Of a stretch of 64,000 nt of DNA, positions 23,597-36,500 are shown one piece after another. Position numbers and translations under genes: made by a program. A model generated the notes under the pieces. The model had not been told where the DNA came from, made no database searches, and was given only the letters and a program-made list of their open reading frames with translations. Origin of the DNA: Acorus gramineus (taxonomy: Eukaryota > Streptophyta > Magnoliopsida > Acorales > Acoraceae); assembly GCA_030737835.1 (NCBI GenBank), contig CM060847.1, positions 26,212,843 through 26,276,842 on the forward strand, written 5' to 3'. Position 1 is the first letter of the stretch, and each line of letters opens with the position of its first letter.

Positions 23597-24290
23597 ATAA
23601 TAAGTTCAATTTGTTAATCTAGGTGAAGGATTACACGTCTTTCAAAGATCAACTTATGAATCTAGTTTATGATTGCCTCATCGTAAATGAATTCGAGGAG
23701 AGATGGGATAAAGTGATGGATGTATATGGATTTCAAGAAAATACATGGTTGTCTTCTTTGTACGAGGACTGAGAATGTTGGGTGCCAGTTTACATTAGGG
23801 ATACCTTTTGGACGGGGATGTCTACCACCCAACGTAGCGAGACCATGAATGCATATTTTGATGATTATGTTACTTCAAAAACAAGTATGAGTCAATTTGT
23901 TCAACAGTATGAGAATGCGTTAAAGAATAAACATGAGAAGGAGGCCTTAGAAGACTTTACGTGCTTCCATAGTAGCCCCTAGCTTACGTCATCAATGGAA
24001 ATGGAAGAACAGATGGCGAAAATATACACAATTAATATATTCTGAAAGTTTTAAGAAGAACTCAAACAATTGATCCAATTGAATGCTCGGTGTTGTAGAT
24101 ACCCTAATTTTGACCGTCCAAAGAAAAGAAATTTACTTCGAGTAATATTGGAAACAACCACATTTGGACATCTAAAAGAAAACTCCCTTAGAAACCAAAA
24201 ACCGAAAACCCTAGTCCAAACCCTTAGGAAAACCTAGGACCTAGACAGGGGCGGCTACTTGAGAGTAGCCGCCCCATACCAGGCGGCTAG

Positions 24291-27274
24291 TGTTATATAT
24301 GTGTCACTTTTTAGCCATATGGTAACCATTGGAGCATTCTGGCAGTTTTTGAGTTTTTTTCGTTTTTCGATCGAAACTGTTAAAATTTTGGACTGTTAGC
24401 TATCGTCCTGTGTTTGAGGACTCCGATTGAAAATCTAACTGCATATTATGTGTCCTGGTGCCATTCTAAGCCACTCACGAAAATTTTATCGAATTCCGGT
24501 ACGTTTCAAAATTTCACAGTTCCGGGACGTATCCGGGTTTTGACCGAGCGAGAAGTCATTGGGAGAGTTGACTCGGTCAAAGTGGGCCCATGACTTAGTC
24601 AACCCTTTTTGTTTTTTTCTGTGGTTGGGTTGACCCAAGTCAAATCCCACTTAAAACCCACTTAAACCTAATTAATCAAGCCTTAACCCTAGTTAACCCT
24701 AATTAAAGTTGAGTTGACTTATTTAAGTGGGTAGGAAAGTTGCCCTCCACTATTCATCATTTTCTCCATTGGTTTTTCTCTCTCCCCCTCTCTCCTTTTC
24801 TTGATTTTGAGCCACCTAGAGTGCTTGAAACTCAAAACACAAAGAATAGAAAGGTTAGATCCCATCCCGATCTATCCACCGGTGGTTTCGGATTCGAATT
24901 CCGGTGTGTTTAGCCCCTCCTCACACCCTCTTTTGTCCTCAGATTTCAGCCCCTTTGAAGGTGGGAAGAGGCCTTGGTGGTGGAGGGCTTTGGGGAGGCA
25001 TTTCGGTGCACGAAGAGCTCCCGGTTCCCTTCTCTTCCTCTCCTTTCCTTGGGTATGGCTTCTTTCCTTCCTTTTCTTGTTTAGATGTATGTTAGGGGAT
25101 GTTTTTGAGTGTGTGGTGGTGGATGGTGGCTGTGGGTGGTGGTTGAGGGCGGTCGGAGGCCACTGGTGGCCGGTGAGTGGTGGAAAGGTGCTCAGGCAGG
25201 GTGGTTGTCTGTCTCGGGCAGGAGGGCAGCACAGGCGCAGCAGGCGGAACAGTTGGCAGGGCGTGCGCGCGCGTGCGCCGGACGTGGGCGTGCTCTCGGG
25301 TGGAGCTGGAGCGCGTGTGCTGGGCTGGGCGCTGGGCGCTGGGCTGGGTGCTGGGCGCTGGGGCACCGTGCGGGAGCGCTCGTGCGGAGCGCTGCGCAGA
25401 GGCGCAGGCGTGCTGTGCGCGCGCAGCTGGGCGAGCGGTGGTGCGCACGGGGCGTGCGGTGTGCGCGCGGGTTGCTGCGCTGGGGCGCAGTGAGCGCGCG
25501 GTGCACCTGGGAGGTCTCGGCAGGGTGTCCGGGGGTGCGGGCTGGGCTCGGCAGTGCGCCTGGGCGCGCGGGCTGGGGCGCGGCAGTGCATCCGGGGGCT
25601 GGTGGCCGTGCGGATGGTTGCCGGGGGTGCTCGGGCTAGCGTGCGTACGGGCCGTATGTACGTTTGCCCGAGTGTTGTGTATTTTTAGAGTATTTTTGGT
25701 GTATTTGTGGATTTTACTCACCAAGTTGATTACCCTGTCTTGCAGATCTTGACGGACGGTTGCGCGACGACCCGATTACCGGTGAGTGGGACAATCCAAC
25801 CCAGTTGGGAGGCGCCATATGCACTTGGGCGTATGCCGTCCTCCCCTGGGGCACCATAGATTAATATTAACTTGTTTAATATGTAATCCATGCAAGCATG
25901 ATTGATATGTAGTATGCATGCTACCCTAGACTGAGTATGTTAGGGACTTGCACCCTTAGGTTGTGTAAGAGCCATGCATCTTGTCACCTTGTTATCATGC
26001 TAGGAAAGCCTCGGCCTATGTATGCGTCCTATTAGTTTAATTTGTTAAATTAAATGCAACTTGTAATATTATAGCATTGCCTTAGGGAATATTAAGGGGC
26101 CTTGCGAGGTCAACATTGAGACCCGGGCTAGGGTGCTCCGTGTTCCTTGTTTGGTTGTCGGGATGTCCTATATCGGGACCTCATGGTGCCCTCCCAAGGT
26201 TTCTTTTCTCGTCTATATTAATGCATGTTCCCCGCATCTTGGTTATGCGCCCTGGAGGAATTCTGATGAATTCAAGACACTAGAGTTGTAGAGATGTGTT
26301 GTCAGCGGATCCGAGTGGATCATATGCGTATGAATAGGCTGTTCTGTTCCCTTTGTTGGATCCGTGTAGAGACTACCCCAGCGTTAGAAAGGCTGTCCCG
26401 TGGAGGGCTCCCATCAGTAGGCACCTCCTGATTTGGGACGGACTGTGCTGAATGTGGGAGTGGCCAAGCGGCCTACGGAGTGGGGGAGAGACTATCGGTG
26501 GACCAAGGGCGACCATCAGCCTAGTCAGTCCCAATATCCTATGTCACCTATTGAGGGGTGAGGGTGAGGGTGTATGGATGTGTATGGATGTTTATCAGGC
26601 TAATCAGTCCCAATATCCTATGTCACCTATTGAGGGGTGAGGGTGAGGGTGTATGGATGTGTATGGATGTTTATCAGGCTTATCAGTCCCAATATCCTAT
26701 GTCACCTATTGAGGGGTGAGGGTGAGGGTGTAGTGGTTCGGCGATGTAACGGACCACTGGATTTATGTTGTTTATGCCACTTTGAGGCTGGTTGCTGATT
26801 AATTGTGGTTAATATAACTGTGATGCATTGGTGTGCTATTCACTGAGCATGTGGCTCACCCCTAGCATAATTATTTTCTCCAGTGATTACTGAGGAGGAC
26901 TTGAAGGAGGAGCTCCCTGAGCGACTGCACCAGTAGCGGAGTAGCGCTACGTCCCACGAGTTTTTGAGGCCATCAGCATCCTTTTTTTATTGTATGTATA
27001 TATTTCTGTGCTTGGGCACCCAGTTTGGATTGTATTTGGATGTATTGTGTATATTGGCTCTCACAGGACGTATGATTATGTATCGAGTCTATAGCATGTT
27101 TTTGGATTATAGACTCCGTCTTTTAGCTTCCGCTATCTGTGTATAAATCATGTCAGCTTTGTCTTCATCTGTGTTGTCATTTTAGTTGTTGTTTAGAGTA
27201 TTTTATTGATCTCCTATATAGACTGCTGATATCATGTATACACTTGCCGGGGGCGGCCGCCCTGGGGCGTGAGA
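24291..27274 (+). mobile_element. Large LTR copy 2
   Basis: Runs from TGTTATATATGTGTCAC to GGGGCGTGAGA (the final CA is mutated to GA). Flanks are GCTAG (24286-24290) and TCTAG (27275-27279). Length is 2984 bp, without internal element sequence. The GC-rich block spans 25120-25640. The 36-nt block lies at 25746-25781 with AG and GTGAGT borders. The final exon reads V-ITEEDLKEELPERLHQ-stop from 26884. Three tandem copies of an AGTCCCAATATCC..GGGTGAGGGTGAGGGTG unit lie at 26520-26740. Confidence 0.88.
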
Positions 27275-27304
27275 TCTAGTTTCAACTAGTTGCCCCATTG
27301 ATTG

Positions 27305-30300
27305 TGTTATATTTGTGTCACTTTTAACCTGCTGGTAACCGTTGGAGCATTCTGGCAGTTTTTCATTTTTTTTTCGGTTTTTGATCGGTACCGCTAATTT
27401 TTGGACTGTTAGCTATCGTCCTGAGCTAGAGGACTCCGATTGGAAATCTAACTGCATATTTGGTGTCCTGGTGCCATTTTAGGCCTCTCACGAAAATTTC
27501 GTTGAATTCCGGTAACGTTTACAAAATTTTACAGTTTCGGGGCGTATCTGGGTTTTTAAGTCGCTCGCTACATATAGGTGGGATCTAATTTCGAAATCAC
27601 TATTCATCATCCCTACCAACTTGATTTTCTCTCTCCCCTCTCTCTTTTTCTTCCTTTTGAGGCCCCTAGAGCCCTCAAAGCTTAAAACCCAAAGCATAGG
27701 AAGTGTAGATCGGGTCCCGATCTACACTCCGGTGCTTTCAAATCCGAATTCCGGTGAGTTTTGCCCCTCCGTCCGCCCTCTCTTCTCCTCTGTTTTGGCT
27801 CATTTCGGAGGTGGGAGTAGATCCGGGCATTGGAAGCCCTTTGGGAGAGGTTTCGGTGCGCGGAGAGCAACCGGACTTCCCTTCCTCCCCTTGGTAAGCC
27901 TCTTTTCCCCTCTTTTCTTGTGTAGATGTATGTTAGGAGGGTGGATTTGAGGTTGGGAGGCGGTCGGCGGCGGTGGGTGGCCGTCGGAGGGCTGTGGGGG
28001 GTGGTCGGAGGCCTTGGGGTGGTCGGTGGGTGGTGGTTGAGGTGCTCGGGCAGGGTGGCTGGTGGCAGCAGCACAGGCAGCAGGCGCAGCAGCTGGCAAG
28101 GGCGCGCGCGCGCGCGTGCGCGTGGACGTGCGCGCGGGTGGAGCTGGGCGCTGGCAGGCGCAGTCGGGCGCGCAGTCGCGCGCGGGAGCGTGCGCGCGGA
28201 TGCGCGGGTTCGCACAGAGTGGGCGCGCGGGTGCGCGCGGGTGCTGGCGCGAGCGAGGGGGTGCGCGCGGGTGCGCGCGCACCTGGGCACTGTGCCTGGG
28301 TGCTGGGCAGGGTGCCTGGGCATGCGCCTGGGCGCGGTGCTGGGGACCACTGCGCGCGGTGCTGGGGGCCAGTGCGCGCGCGTGCTGGGGCATGCGTGCA
28401 GTGCGCGCGGGGGCGAGTTGGGCTGGATGCGCGATGCGCGAGGGCGCGCGCGAGCGTGTGCGTGCGTGCGGCAATGCGTCGGGGCGCGCAGGCTGAGGCG
28501 CGGCGGCGCATCCGAGGGCGGGTGGCCGTGCGGGTGGTAGCCGGAGTGCTCGGGCTAGCGTGCATGCGGGTCGTATGCACGTTTGCCCGAGTGTTAGGTG
28601 TTTAGTTGTGGGTTTTGTATGTTGGGTATTTTAGAGTATTTATGTATTGTTCTCACCATATTGAATGTCTGTCTTGCAGATCTGGACGGACGGTCGCGCG
28701 ACGACCCAGATACCGGTGAGTGGGACAATCCAACCCAGTAGAGAGGCGTTATACGCAGTTGGGCGTATACCGACCTCTCCTGGGGCACCGTGGATTATAT
28801 TAACCTGTAGTAATATGTATTGCACGTGAGCATGATTTTAAATACGGAATGCATGCTACCCTAGGCTTTTATGTTAGGAACGTGCACCCATAGGATAGGT
28901 GTGAGAGCCATGCACCATTTTCCCCCCTGTTTTCATGCTAGGAAACCTCGGCCTATGCATGCGTCCTACTAGTTTATTTATTAAATTAAATGCTAGTGTA
29001 TGTTAGATCGCATGCCTTAGATAGTATTATAGGGAGGAGCCTTGCGAGGTCAACATTGAGACCTGGGTTAGGGTACTCCGTGTTCCTTGTTTGGTTGTCG
29101 GGATGTCCTGTATCGGGACCTCATGCTGCCCTCCCAAGGTTTCTAGTCCCAATAATATTATAAATAATGTTGTATGATTGGTATGTTTATTAGCATGTTA
29201 CTGAATATTATAGGGGAGGGGCCTTGCGAGGACAGCGGTGGGACCCGGGTTAGGGTACTCCGTGTTCCTTGTTTGGTTGTCGAGGTATCCTATAACGGGA
29301 ACTCACGCCGCCCTCCCGAGTTCTTTCCCCCAATGATATTACAACCTTGCTTTTATTATACTTATTTCTCGGCATCGTGGTTATGCGCCCTGGAGGAACT
29401 CTGAAGAGTTCATGACATTTGAGTTGTAGAGATGTGTTGTCGGCGGATCCGAGTGGATCATATGCGTATGGATGGGCTGTTCTGTCCCCCTCGTTGGATC
29501 CGGTAGAGACTGCCCCAGCGTTAGAAAGGTCGTCCCTTCCAAGGGTTCCCATCAGTAGGCGCCTCCTGATTTGGTTTCGGACTGGGCCGAAGTTGTGGGT
29601 GAAAACCAAGCGGCCTACGGAGTGGAGGAGAGACTATCGGTGGACCAAGGGTGACCAACAGCCTAGTCAGTCCAAAATCCTATGTCACCCGTGGTAGGGT
29701 GAGGGTGAGGGTGTAGTGGGTTGGCGATGAGCGACTTACTGGATTTGTGAATGGATGATTATCAGTCCCAATAGCCTATGTCACCCATTGATGGGTGAGG
29801 GTGAGGGTGTGGTGGTTCGGCGAGGTACGAACCACTGGATTATGTTGTTATGTCTTAGAGGCTGGATAAATAATGGAATCGTGGTAAATATTGTCTGTGA
29901 TGCATGGGTTGTGCTGTTCACTGAGCGTGTGGCTCACCCCTCGCATATGTTTTTCCCCAGTGGTCACTGAGCCTGAGCTAGAGCCGGAGCAGCAGTTGGA
30001 GCTTTCCGAGGGATTCCTTCAGTAGCGGAGCAGCGCCACGTTCCGCGAGTGCCAGAGGTTATCAGCATCCCTTCTTGACTGTATGTATTTGATTTCCGTG
30101 CTTGGCACGTGTTTGTATATGTTCAGTTGTATTTGTGTATATTGGCTCTCACAGGACAGATGATTGAGTATCGAGTCTGTAGAATGTTTATTTACAGATT
30201 AAGTCTTTTGCTTCCGCATTTGGTGTATATATCATGTCAGCCCCTTTGTTGCATGTGTGTCATTCCAGTTGTTTATGTATGATATATTATTGACCTCCTG

Positions 30301-30364
30301 TGTAGATTCTGATATTATATATACACTTGCCGCGTCCCAGAGTTGGCCGCCCTGGGGCGTGACA
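27305..30364 (+). mobile_element. Large LTR copy 3
   Basis: Runs from TGTTATATTTGTGTCAC to GGGGCGTGACA, 3060 bp. Flanks are GATTG (27300-27304) and GATCG (30365-30369), one mismatch. It is in the same direction as copy 2 and only 30 bp from it. The GC-rich block is at 27950-28540 and the 36-nt block at 28681-28716. The final exon is extended by four codons (PELEPEQQLELSEGFLQ) and still ends at the shared TAG. A short internal duplication of the GGGCCTTGCGAGG block occurs at 29035-29330. Confidence 0.87.
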
Positions 30365-32467
30365 GATCGACCCCAAACCGCCTTCCTGGATGGGACATAA
30401 AGCAAGATGATTGCGGCGGATTGTCCCTTCTAGCCGCCCCATCTTAGCCGGTTCAACTTTAGTAACCGACCCAAGCCACTGCTTGTCAGAGATGGGACGT
30501 TTGGCAGGTTATGATGGGGGCGGCTACTTGAGAGTTGCCGCCCCTCACCTGGACATTGTCAGAGAACAAAGATTTAATGGAAGGTCAAATCAAGCACCTT
30601 ATTATCCATTTTTGATCTATTGTCCAGTGGACACTCCCCTTCTCCTCTTTTAATATAAATAGGGGGGCATCCAATTCATATCCATCAACAATTAACATTC
30701 CCAAGCAACCAATACACACCCACACTCACAAACCTACACCCCCCACACCACCATTTAAAACCCTTGAGTGAGAAAGTGAGAGAGAAACCCATTTTCTACA
30801 CCAAATCACTATCCAAGTCCACTCTCTAAAACCCAGGTTAAACCTAGCTTAACCTCTGCTAAACACCTAAATCAAACCCTACCCAGGTTCTGCCCAAATT
30901 GAACCAAACATCAGGCAGCTACCCACAACTAGCCGTCCCCCACCAGACGGCTAAATACAACTAGCCGGCCCTTCCCTAGCCCACCTCAGTCCCAATTCTC
31001 CTTTAGTCAGGTTCCCGAAGCAGAAAAGGATCCTTGTCTTCACCTCTGTGTATGGCATATCCGTGTCTCAGAGCAGAGACCCCACAAACTCCCCATGAAG
31101 GCAATCAAATTCGCCCCAACTTTTACTGCTTTTTTAGAAAAGTAGGTGGCGATCACAACAATCTCTGAATCCTCCTGAGGACCCGTCGGCCGCCTCAGCC
31201 AGGAACGAAACCCCCCACCACCCCTTTCGAGAGACGATCCGACCAAGCCTGCCAAGGCGCAGCTCTCCGAACCCGAGCCTCCGAAGAACCCCCACACACG
31301 CACAACCCCAGAGGACCAGAGGAGGAGAAAGAGAGGGAGGAAGGCTTCCCGGAGCATCCCCCCGACCAACGACCCCTCTTCCCCTTTTTTTCCGAAATCC
31401 GATACCGATAGGTGTGTATCAACAGGGGATGACAACATCATCAAAGACAAGGTGATTGAGATGGTGAAGAGGCTGAATAGGCATTTGAAGTTTGAGGTTG
31501 TTTTCTACAGAGGCACTGAAGAGATATAATGCATTTGTCGGTCATATGAATTTAGAGGGATACTTTGTCGACATTGTCTCTGCATTCTTTGAAATGAATT
31601 CGTGATGAATATACCTAAGAGGTATATTCTCCCTCAGTGGAGGAAGGATTTCAAGTGGATTCATTCGTCATCCGCTAGTGGCACACTTGATCATCCCAAC
31701 AGAGCAATGGACTTGTTCGATTCATTGTACAATTTGGGGATATGTACCGTGCAAGAGCTCGTGGAGATGGTAAATTCATCTAAAGATGATTCGGAGTATG
31801 CTTCATCATTGTTTAGGGAACTGAAGGCAAAAATGACTTCCCACGTGTCTGGCAATTATCTTTGACCTTCGACAATTGGTAACACACCCACAGAAGTTGA
31901 TAAAATCCGACCCCCTGAAGTTGCGCAATCCAAGGGTCGCCCTCGCAAGACGAGGTTGAAGGGTCGCCCTAGAAAGACGAGGTTGAAATCCAAGACTGAA
32001 GTTGTATGCAACAAGAAGAAGAAAACAACTGTGAGCACATTATCTGTTCAAACACTTAGGTATAGCACATACTTAATAGGTTAGCACATAATGTGTTGCT
32101 GATTATTTCCACCACCGTTGTGTAGCAAACAAAGAAGGTACAATCAACGCAAGATTCTACGCCAATGCAAGGCCGTGTACCGTCAACACAGGAGAGAATC
32201 AATCAATGCGCGCCATCAACATGGTCCACCGTGGATGCATATGCTGATGGCGAGTTTGATCGTTGGCTTGAATCTCAAATTCCTCAGTGAATGTATTACA
32301 GTAAAATGTAAAATAAGTGTAATTTATTAAATTGGTGTACAAGTTGCAATCAAAATACAAAATGGTTATGCATTTGGTAAAACATGTTGTGCTATCCCAT
32401 TGACTTCACAACACACCGTTGATTGTAAAATTCATTCAATGTATCATCATATTATGAAATAACCTTC

Positions 32468-32611
32468 CGTATACTAGTTTAACACAACGTTAAACTTAAA
32501 ATAGCGTGTACTCATATAATAAAGCGTATACTAATTTAACATAGTGTATACTCATTTAACATAGCGTATATGGTGCTAAAATAGCTCTTATAGATTTAAA
32601 ACAACCTGTAC
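32468..32611 (+). repeat. 20-bp repeat array between the two convergent genes
   Basis: Eight units, nearly all exactly 20 bp (CGTATACTAGTTTAACACAA, CGTGTACTCATATAATAAAG, CGTATACTAATTTAACATAG, TGTATACTCATTTAACATAG and more). They are oriented as in the transposase gene. This is the cleanest example of the sense-orientation unit. Confidence 0.9.
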
Positions 32612-33570
32612 TAAAATGCAAATTGTCTTTATTACAACCACCAACTAGTATATATATGCTATTATGTAAATGTAAACTTTGGGATTGTTCATATAACAAA
32701 AAAGTCAAAAAAACTTCACCCACCCAATACACATGTTCATACAACATACAAAATCACATATCAAACAAGTTTGCCAAATAAAAAAGAAGCAGTGATTTTA
32801 GCGCGTAGCAAATTAATGTCTTGCTCACTGGATAGGTAGAATTCGCGTCGTTGGAACACACAGTCTATCCAATGTGAGACAGAGACGCCACAATCTTGTC
32901 CTTCTTTTTGGGTTAGACACCAACGATTCTTGTTCATCTTCAATGTTGATGTATCCCCAATGTAACGCTTCAGCAAGCCCACCTATAAGTCCAGATAACA
33001 TGGAAAATGGAGTTCAGACGACATTATATATTAATATTGAAGAATTTGAAAGTTAAGTGAAGTACGTACCACTTTTTTGGCGTATGTGTAGTGCCTAGGG
33101 TTGCATGTGGAGTTGAATATATCGTATGTTTTCTTCACCATGTCCAGGACCAGCAGTAACCAGTGGTAATCGTGCCATAGAGGGAACACAAGCTTCCCCA
33201 CCCTCCAAGCTCCTCTGGCTTGAAGCACTGGTCCTGGAGGAACTTCAGGGCTTCCTCCTCCCCAAGTCTAATCATATGCTGTGTTGGAAACATACCCACA
33301 TTAAAAAATCATATATCATATACCAGTGGAAGGACAAACCACAAAAGAAAAAAATGATATACGAACATTAAAAGTGGACTTTACAAACTTCGTCTTATCC
33401 ACAGGATCATGCACATGCTCCCTATTGGCGTACATCAATCCTAGGCCATCAATGACCTCTTCACCCAGCCAATCATTTCCAATCACTGCCAATAGGTCCT
33501 TCCTTCTCACGTCAACGTCTTCTTGCTTCCAGACCACATCACTAAAAGGCATGAAAATGCTCATATCTTA

Positions 33571-33641
33571 GTATACGTTATGTTAGGACTGTATACGCTA
33601 TGTTAGGATTGTATACACTATGTTAGAGACGTAAATGCTAT
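33571..33641 (-). repeat. 20-bp repeat array in Ulp1-gene intron, cut by an insertion
   Basis: Units GTATACGTTATGTTAGGACT, GTATACGCTATGTTAGGATT and GTATACACTATGTTAGAGAC are each 20 bp. The next unit begins GTAAATGCTAT and is completed 8 kb away by ATTAGACAA at 41709-41717, followed by GTATACGC. The orientation is the reverse of the transposase-side arrays, so it matches the minus-strand gene. Confidence 0.9.
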
Positions 33642-36500
33642 GGGTCCATTTGGTTTCATGTAGTTTGAATTCCTACGGATTTCCTTTTACAAGGAAAAAG
33701 TTTTTCCTGAAAATGAAATTCATTTCTAGCATTTGGTTGTACTGAAATTATTTTACGGAAAATTATTTCTGTTATTTGTTTTCTTGTAAAATATTCATAA
33801 AATATTAGTCTTCTAGTGTTTGGTTCTATAAATATGTGAAATCTTATTTTTCATCTATATGCATTAATATTAAATTATGAATAAAAAAAATAATAACCAT
33901 AGACAGATCGAAATCATTGATAAATTTTATTAAAAAATCAGTATTGCATTACATTTATTCAGAATAAAGATATTTTACCTTACTTATGGAAAATGTCTAA
34001 CACAAAAAAGTTCAAATACCATGTAAATCCAAAATTTAAATTTAAATTTAAATTTAAAGTGAGATCAAACTAGAAAATATATGAGATCTTTAGATATCCT
34101 ATAGTTACTTTAGGATATTCCGAGATAAATTTGATGAATTAAATTTACATTGGTCATATTTAAAACAAAATTAAATTAAATTTTTAGCTAAAAATACTAT
34201 TTTTAGTTGTGAGATATAAATCATTTTATAAAATTTTTTTACATATATATCCTAAAATCTCTCTAATTAAAATCTGAATATTTATCATAAATAAAAAATC
34301 TATTAATATTTAATTAAATCAAGATATTTTTAAGGTTCTATCTTTTATTTTCAAACCTAACAACCAGATGGATGGGTTCTGTCACGCCCCAGGGCGGCCG
34401 TCCCCGGGACACGGCAAGTGTATATATGATATCAGCAGTCTATACAGGAGGTCAATAACATACCCTAAACAACATCAACAATAACAACACAGACAAAAGC
34501 AGGGCTGACATGATATATACACAAATAGTGGAAGCTAAAAGACTGGGTCTGTAAATCAAAGACATATTACAGACTCGATACATAATCAACTGTCCTGTGA
34601 GAGCCAATATATACAACGACATCAAATATAATACAAACGGGTGCCCAAGCACGGAAATATAATACATACAATAAAAAAGGGATGCTGATAGCCTCTAACA
34701 CTCGCGGAACGCGACGCTGCTCCGCTACTGCTGAAGTCCCTCGGGGAGCTCCTCCTGCTGAACCGACTCAGATAACACTGGAGAAAAATATGTGCGAGGG
34801 GTGAGCCACACGCTCAGTGAATAGCACAACCCATGCATCACAATTCATATTAACCACAAATAATTATTCAAAGCCTCAAAGTGGTAGGAAACTACACAAT
34901 CCAGTGGGTCGCTACATCGCCGACCCACCACACCCTCACCCTCACCCTCCAATAGGTGACATAGGATATTGGGACTGACTAGGCTGTTAATCACCCTTGG
35001 TCCACCGATAGTCTCTCCTCCACTCCGTAGACAGCCTGGTCTATTCCCACATTCAGCACAGTCCGTCACCAAATCAGGAGGTGCCTCCTGATGGGAGCCC
35101 TCTGTCAGGACGGCCTGTCTAACGCTGGGGCAGTCTCTATTCGGATCCAATGAAGGGAACAGAAACAGCCTATCCACACGTATATGATCCACTTGGATCC
35201 ACAGTATTCCTTAACTGAAATGAAGAAACCTTGGGAGGGCACCATGAGGTCCCGATATAGGATATCCTGACAACCAAACAAGGAACACGGAGTACCCTAG
35301 CCTGGGTCTCAACGCTGACTTCGCAAGGCCCTTTAATCCAGAGAAGGGAGACTCTACTAATCTCATGAATTCTTCAGAATTCCTTGAGGGCGCATAACCA
35401 AGATGCGGGGAACATATATAATAACTACCAGGTTATAATACTTACTAAGGCATGCAAAAATACCATAAGTTCGCATTTAATTTAATAAATAAAACTAATA
35501 GGACACATGCATAGGTCGAGGCTTTCCTACCATGAAACATGGTGTTAGGATGCATGGCTCTTACACATATCCTAAGGGTGCAAGTCCCTAACATACAAGG
35601 TCTAGGGTGGCATGCATACTACATACTAATCATGCTGCATAGATTACATATTATACAAGTTAATATTAAACTATGGTGCCCCAGGGGAGGACGGTATACG
35701 CCCAAGTGCAAATAGCGCCTCCCTACTGGGTTGGATTGTCCCACTCACTAATACCCGGGTCGTCGCGTGACCGTCCATCAAGATCTACAAGACAGGTATT
35801 TAACACGGTAAGTAAAATACACAAATACATACCAAACATACACTAAAAATACCCAACACTCGGACAAACGTACATACGCCCGTATGCACGCGAGCCCGAG
35901 CACCCCGACTCACTCCCGAGCCCCCGGGCAGCCATACGCACGGCCACCCACCCCAGGCGCACAGCCGTGTTCCAACCCGCGCGCCCAGACGCACTGTCGA
36001 GCCCCTGCCCACACGCCCAGACACGCTGCGCGCCGCGCACACGCTCACGCGTGCCCGCGCGCGTCCAGCCCCGGGTGCACCCACGCGCACTGTGCCCCAG
36101 CGCAGCACCTCGCACGCAATGCGCCCCAGCGCAGTGCCCCGCACGCACTCCCCACTCGCCTCACCGCGTGCACAGCACGCACTACGCCTCTACGCAGCGC
36201 TCCGCGCGCACGCCCCCGCACGGCGCCCAGCGCGCAGCACCCGCACACCAACCGCTCAACCAGCGTACTGCGCCCCCTACGCAGCACCCGCGCGCACGCG
36301 CGCGTGCCCTGCCAGTTCGCCCGACAGCGCGCCTGCCCAGCGCCTGCCAGCCTGCGCTGCCTGCCTGCCTGCCTGCCTGCCCGCGCGCGTAGGCCCGATG
36401 AGCCCGCACTGCCCGAGTCGGCTCTACCACCCCCCTCAGCCACCAACAGCCCCCTCCCAACAACCCCCAAACCACCAAGCTCCCCTAGCACACCCATAAA

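Larger units (their letters stand above)
24094..31410 (+). mobile_element. Solo LTR of a Gypsy (Tat/Ogre-like) element with two nested LTRs
   Basis: Begins TGTAGATACCCTAATTTTGACC, a start often seen in plant Tat/Ogre-type LTRs. It is flanked by GGTGT at 24089-24093 and 31411-31415. Removing it and one repeat joins the transposase frame without a break (..LIQLNARC-VSTGDDNIIKDKVIEM..), which confirms the borders. The right end is GATA rather than the usual CA. After removing the two nested large LTRs its own length is about 1.27 kb. It contains a hairpin, GGGGCGGCTAC-TTGAGA-GTAGCCGCCCC, at 24247-24274, and a near-copy at 30526-30553. Confidence 0.8.
17670..32290 (+). pseudogene. FAR1-type Mutator-like transposase with AT-hook tail
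   Basis: Readable parts in order. Start ATG 17670; FAR1-like N-terminal domain (GMEFKSIDEAFKSYKEYAF, then the HNHEVDP zinc-binding stretch) to 18192. After the first LTR insertion: MULE catalytic region with FDTTYLTNKYAMPFAPFVGV (first Asp) and AIITDQCKSIGGAVEKVFPH (second Asp), then HARHRLCL.HILKK. An intron runs from a GTACGT donor (about 23354) to an acceptor at about 23622. Next comes the STTQRSETMNAYFDDYV block. After the solo LTR: a SWIM-type motif (CICRSYEFRGILCRHCLC) and NIPKRYILPQWRKDF. Then two AT-hooks (KGRPRKTRLKGRPRKTRLK, about 31930-31990), another repeat-bearing intron, and a Gln/Thr-rich end finishing at TGA 32288. At least eight in-frame stops make it inactive. It would bind element ends and catalyse excision in the nucleus. 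Confidence 0.85.

Noticed and set aside
26570..26760. GGGTGAGGGTGAGGGTG as an interstitial telomere repeat
   Set aside because: The unit is GGGTGA, not the plant TTTAGGG, and it is confined to the LTR family.
24291..30364. Copies 2 and 3 as the two LTRs of one element
   Set aside because: Only 30 bp separate them, the outer flanks do not match, each has its own 5-bp repeat, and the 30 bp fits the interrupted Gypsy-type LTR.
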